Shown here: in pieces, positions 61,277-64,000 of the stretch
Position numbering within the stretch: position 1 is the stretch's first letter
Layout: every line of letters starts with the position of its first letter
DNA from: Aestuariispira ectoiniformans
Lineage (GTDB): Bacteria; Pseudomonadota; Alphaproteobacteria; UBA8366; Aestuariispiraceae
Direction: 5' to 3'
Length of the DNA stretch: 64,000 nt
Assembly (NCBI RefSeq): GCF_025136295.1
Contig: NZ_CP062788.1
Span: 3,489,588 to 3,553,587, forward strand
The notes under the pieces: generated by a model
The model's input: the letters and a program-made list of their open reading frames with translations, nothing else
Told to the model about the DNA's origin: nothing
Databases searched by the model: none
Made by a program: the position numbers and the translations under genes

Positions 61277-62287
61277 GTGCCCTTGTCCCGTATCCCCGCC
61301 GTTGTCGCAATATTGCTTTTGCTGCTGAGCCAGACAAGTGCTTTTGCCGCCGACGGGAAGTTGACCTTCTTCCGCATCGGGTCCGGACCGACCAGTGAAA
61401 CCCTCTACGCCCTGGCAGCCTCCATTTCCGCAGGTATCAGCCGCCCTCCCGGCAGTGCGCCCTGCAATCAGGGCGGGGTCTGCGGCGTGCCGGGACTGAT
61501 CGCCGTCGCCCAATCGCGCAGTGGCTCCATTGAAAATATCTTTGCCATGATGAGTGGCGAACTTGATTCCGCCCTGGTCCGCGCGGATGTGGCGTTCCAG
61601 GCCTATCATGGGCGAGGCCCTTTTCGCTATGAGGGCGCACAGTCTGACCTGCGCGTCATTGCAAATCTGACGCCTGTCCAGCTTCACATCGCCGTCAGGC
61701 GGGATTCCGATATCAAGACCGTCCGCGACCTGCGCGGCAAGCGCCTGTCGGTCGGGGCCAGAGGCTCGGGCACGCGCAACTTTGCCCTGATTGTCCTGCG
61801 GATGCATGGCCTGGAGGCAACCGACCTGCATTTAAGCTATCTCAAGCCCGCACAGGCGTCAGACGCCCTCGTCGCCGACAAGCTGGACGCCGTCTTGATG
61901 CTTGGCGCCGCACCGATTGAGGCGGTCTCGGAACTGTCACGGCAGATACCGATCAGATTGCTGGACCTGACAGACTACCCGCGCCGCCAGTTGATCAGCC
62001 TCTATCCCTTCGTCGACACGACAACGATCCCGTCCGGCACCTATCCGGGCGTGGACACGGCCAATACGGTAAAGATGAATGTGCAATGGGTTGTCTGGCG
62101 CAGCGCAAAAGAGGCTCTCATTCGCGATATCACCCGCGCCTTATGGCTCAGCGACACACGTGAATTATTCATACGCAACAATCCGGAACATGACTTCCCG
62201 CCGCTAAGCGGCGGTGTTCCGCGCAGTGGTGTGCCGGTGCACCGGGGCGCAATGCTCTATTACCGTTCCGCCGGTGTCGCACGCTAG
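61277..62287 (+). CDS. TAXI-family solute-binding protein
   Basis: This 336-residue periplasmic protein is of the TRAP-associated extracytoplasmic immunogenic (TAXI) type. A signal peptide ends near SAFAAD. Then FFRIGSGPTSETLYALAASI, the VAQSRSGSIENIFAMMSGELDSALVRADVA region (quoted as GSIENIFAMMSGELD) and DLRGKRLSVGARGSGT follow. The start is a GTG with AAGGAAAT upstream. TRAP membrane subunits (DctM/DctQ fusion) are not adjacent. A separate promoter is likely because an aap terminator lies before it. Ligand unknown; glutamate-like acids are known for some TAXI proteins. Confidence 0.88.
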   Translation: MPLSRIPAVVAILLLLLSQTSAFAADGKLTFFRIGSGPTSETLYALAASISAGISRPPGSAPCNQGGVCGVPGLIAVAQSRSGSIENIFAMMSGELDSALVRADVAFQAYHGRGPFRYEGAQSDLRVIANLTPVQLHIAVRRDSDIKTVRDLRGKRLSVGARGSGTRNFALIVLRMHGLEATDLHLSYLKPAQASDALVADKLDAVLMLGAAPIEAVSELSRQIPIRLLDLTDYPRRQLISLYPFVDTTTIPSGTYPGVDTANTVKMNVQWVVWRSAKEALIRDITRALWLSDTRELFIRNNPEHDFPPLSGGVPRSGVPVHRGAMLYYRSAGVAR

Positions 62288-62291
62288 GGCC

Positions 62292-63014
62292 TCAGGAAAA
62301 CAACGACATCTGATCAGCGGGGTCGTCAGGGCCGACCGGTTCAATCAACGCCGGGCCATCATTGGCAACGCGATTGACCGCCTTGCCGACCTGATAAAAG
62401 GAAATCTCCCGTTCTCCCGCATAGGGCCGCAGCAGGCCCAGTGCTTCCGGCACCGACCCGCGTAACCAGGTCTGGAATTGGCCTTTGTCCAGAATCACCG
62501 GCATGCGGTGATGAAGCTGCCGGACCGGTTCGCTCGCCTCTGTCGTGAGAATGGTGCAGGTATCCACCTCCGAACCGTCCGCCCCCATCCAGTATTCCCA
62601 GAGACCGGCAAAGGCAAAGGGCTTGTCGTCGGTCATATGGATAAAGAATGGCCGTTTATCCCCAGAGCGTCCGCGCCATTCATAGAAGCCATCCGCCGGG
62701 ATCAGGCAACGCCGACGTTTGAAGGCTGCCCGGAAGGACGGTTTTTCCGCAACCGTCTCGGATCGGGCATTGAACAGTTTGCCACCAATATCCGGGTCCT
62801 TGGACCAGTTTGGAATGAGCCCCCAACGCATCAGCGTCAGTGTCTCCGGACCGGGATTGACGGTTTCCATCTGTTCCCCCTGCCCGGGCCGCAGGACCAG
62901 AACCGGTTGGGTCGGCGCAATATTATAGCGCGGCGGCAGGTTCGGCCTGTCCGGCACATCAAAGAGGTTTCGCAGGGCCTCTACCGGGCTGAAGAAAGCG
63001 TAACGACCGCACAT
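62292..63014 (-). CDS. SRAP-family DNA-protein crosslink protein (YedK/HMCES-like)
   Basis: This 240-residue protein has the catalytic cysteine as residue 2 after Met removal (MCGRYAFF), which forms a thiazolidine crosslink with abasic sites in single-stranded DNA. Also present are NIAPTQPVLVLR with the conserved Asn, the GLIPNWSKD region, the ECGR-like pocket residues in RCLIPADGFYEWRG, and a histidine in LHHRMPVIL. The family protects abasic sites from error-prone repair. The gene is preceded by the flotillin terminator and is probably independent. Confidence 0.92.
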   Translation of the reverse strand: MCGRYAFFSPVEALRNLFDVPDRPNLPPRYNIAPTQPVLVLRPGQGEQMETVNPGPETLTLMRWGLIPNWSKDPDIGGKLFNARSETVAEKPSFRAAFKRRRCLIPADGFYEWRGRSGDKRPFFIHMTDDKPFAFAGLWEYWMGADGSEVDTCTILTTEASEPVRQLHHRMPVILDKGQFQTWLRGSVPEALGLLRPYAGEREISFYQVGKAVNRVANDGPALIEPVGPDDPADQMSLFS

Positions 63015-63025
63015 GACGACCTCAT

Positions 63026-63055
63026 AAAAAAGGTGGGCTCAACCAGGAGCCCACC
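63026..63055 (-). terminator. Terminator of the flotillin gene
   Basis: GGTGGGCTC (63032-63040) pairs with GAGCCCACC (63047-63055), and on the minus strand a run of six T follows. It lies between the flotillin stop and the SRAP start. Confidence 0.9.
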
Positions 63056-63083
63056 CTATTACATTTAGTCAAACCACCGCAAT

Positions 63084-64000
63084 TCAGTCGGCGGCATTCG
63101 CCGGCGGCGTTTCACCGGTGACGGCCGGCTTTACCGCGTCGACCAGCGATGTCAGGTCGCTGCCGCCAATGCCCACTTCTTTCAGCAGGGAATCCAGAAG
63201 CGGTGCCTGGCTGCGATAGCGCAGGGCACTGTCAACCACCTGGTCGGCAAGGCTGCCGTTGGAAGCCCCCTCGCCGCCATTCACCGTGTTGGCGCTACCG
63301 CCACCGTTCAGTCCATCGACCTGAACGATCTTGATGCCGTCGATCCGCTCCATCGGTTTCACGGATTCGCGGATGATTTCCTGCAAGCGTTCAATCAGCG
63401 CCAGTTTCACCTTCATGGCGATGACTTCTTCGGTCAGGGAATTATCTGCATCGTTGAGTGCTTTCTGACCGGCCGCCTCAACAGCATAGCGTACTTCCTG
63501 TGCAGCGGCCCGCAGGCGTTCCGCTTCAGCGTCACCACCGGCTTCGATCTTGACCTTCTGGGCCGCAGCTTCCGCAAGGGTACGGATGGATTCCGCCTCA
63601 TCATCTGCCGCCTGTTTCTGCGCCTCGGCCGCCATGGTGATGGCAATCGCATCTCGTTCCGCCTGCCGGCGGGCCTCGATCAGATCCACCTGCTTCTGGC
63701 GTTCCGCGATCTCGGCTTCCCGTGTGGTGGTCACGCGTTCTTCCGACCGCACGGCTTCCGCACGCGCTGCGTTGGCTTCCGATTCAGCCTCAGACTGCGC
63801 CCGTGATTTTTCCGCAATGGCAATCTGGCGTTCCTGGTTCGTCAGTTCGACCGTTTTCTCACGCTCAATATCTGCCGCTTCCAAAGCACGCTGACGGGCA
63901 ATCTCGCGTTCACGAATCTGTTGTTCCTTGGCAATCCGCTCCTCTTCGACCTTACGTTCTGCGGTCAATTTGGACAGGGCCACATCCTGGTCTGCTGCGA
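63084..64000 (-). CDS. Flotillin-family protein, C-terminal part (runs off the window)
   Basis: The visible 305 residues form the C-terminal half of an SPFH/flotillin protein. There is a long Glu/Ala/Arg coiled coil with repeated AEAE-type heptads (about 210 residues, e.g. RKVEEERIAKEQQIRERE, then AEAERLRAAAQEVRYAVEAAG). A flotillin C-terminal region follows, with LIERLQEIIRESVKPMERID and IKIVQVDGL. The tail is Gly/Asn-rich and then Ala/Pro-rich. The N-terminal membrane and SPFH domain lies beyond base 64000. Such YqiK-type proteins organise membrane microdomains. Stop at 63084-63086. Confidence 0.9.
   Translation of the reverse strand, partial: AADQDVALSKLTAERKVEEERIAKEQQIREREIARQRALEAADIEREKTVELTNQERQIAIAEKSRAQSEAESEANAARAEAVRSEERVTTTREAEIAERQKQVDLIEARRQAERDAIAITMAAEAQKQAADDEAESIRTLAEAAAQKVKIEAGGDAEAERLRAAAQEVRYAVEAAGQKALNDADNSLTEEVIAMKVKLALIERLQEIIRESVKPMERIDGIKIVQVDGLNGGGSANTVNGGEGASNGSLADQVVDSALRYRSQAPLLDSLLKEVGIGGSDLTSLVDAVKPAVTGETPPANAAD

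Noticed and set aside
1-64000. Mobile element, prophage or CRISPR signal
   Set aside because: I looked for transposase, integrase, phage and cas motifs and regular direct-repeat arrays; none found. The only tandem repeat is the in-frame one in fliN.

Overview
The window looks like chromosomal DNA of a free-living, motile alphaproteobacterium, most likely of the Rhodospirillales/Kiloniellales type. This is inferred from gene content, not from an rRNA gene. The pointers are a DUF1013/TrcR cell-cycle regulator, the general amino-acid transporter aapJQMP, a class II DAHP synthase, the ligase-associated Lhr-like helicase and PdeM nuclease, a polyhydroxyalkanoate phasin, an alpha-type FliN, and consistently GC-rich codon third positions. 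I see no insertion sequence, integrase, prophage, CRISPR array, rRNA or tRNA gene. The window opens inside xdhB and closes inside a flotillin gene.

Region 1 (1-7.7 kb) is a purine-catabolism locus. On the minus strand lie xdhB (partial), xdhA, an NCS2 xanthine/urate permease and 5-hydroxyisourate hydrolase. Divergent on the plus strand lie an FCD-type GntR regulator, PuuE allantoinase, OHCU decarboxylase, allantoicase and ureidoglycolate lyase. Together they take xanthine to glyoxylate plus urea, except that no urate oxidase is present. The intergenic region carries a perfect 12-bp palindrome, related half-sites and a direct repeat over the regulator's own promoter.

Region 2 (7.7-19 kb) holds a 56-residue zinc-ribbon protein, a Sel1-repeat protein, FliN with an acidic 29-residue repeat, TusA, a TauE/TIGR02186 pair, a HIT protein, the Lhr-like helicase and PdeM separated by a PAS-domain gene, a second phosphoesterase, and a divergent LysR/SDR pair. 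Region 3 (19-32 kb) contains a probable small RNA, a PEBP-family protein, two tandem periplasmic binding proteins, propionyl-CoA synthetase, TrcR, a phasin, a lipoprotein, a D,D-carboxypeptidase with SPOR domain, and a family-5 binding protein cotranscribed with a GAF-containing histidine kinase.

Region 4 (32-50 kb) is mostly housekeeping: rpsD, an EamA exporter, trmJ-mtnN-cimA-cysS, gltX-nadE, pncB, class II aroG and gor. Inside it are a TetR/SDR pair with a clear palindromic operator, a tiny isolated transcription unit encoding a 37-residue peptide ending in GGCCC, and an ArsR/SRPBCC/DUF1801 operon. Region 5 (50-64 kb) carries a 2Fe-2S ferredoxin-like protein, the tupBCA tungstate importer, a cysteine-rich lipoprotein, FliL-like and FlaF-like proteins around a 2-oxoglutarate oxygenase, aapJQMP, a TAXI binding protein, a SRAP-family DNA-protein crosslink protein and the end of a flotillin.

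The less-described candidates are the 37-residue peptide unit, the binding-protein/histidine-kinase pair, the repeat-bearing FliN, the shared GTAGTATACTA palindromes at 54.2 and 57.95 kb, and the small flagellum-like cluster at 54.3-56.3 kb. None amounts to a proven new system.
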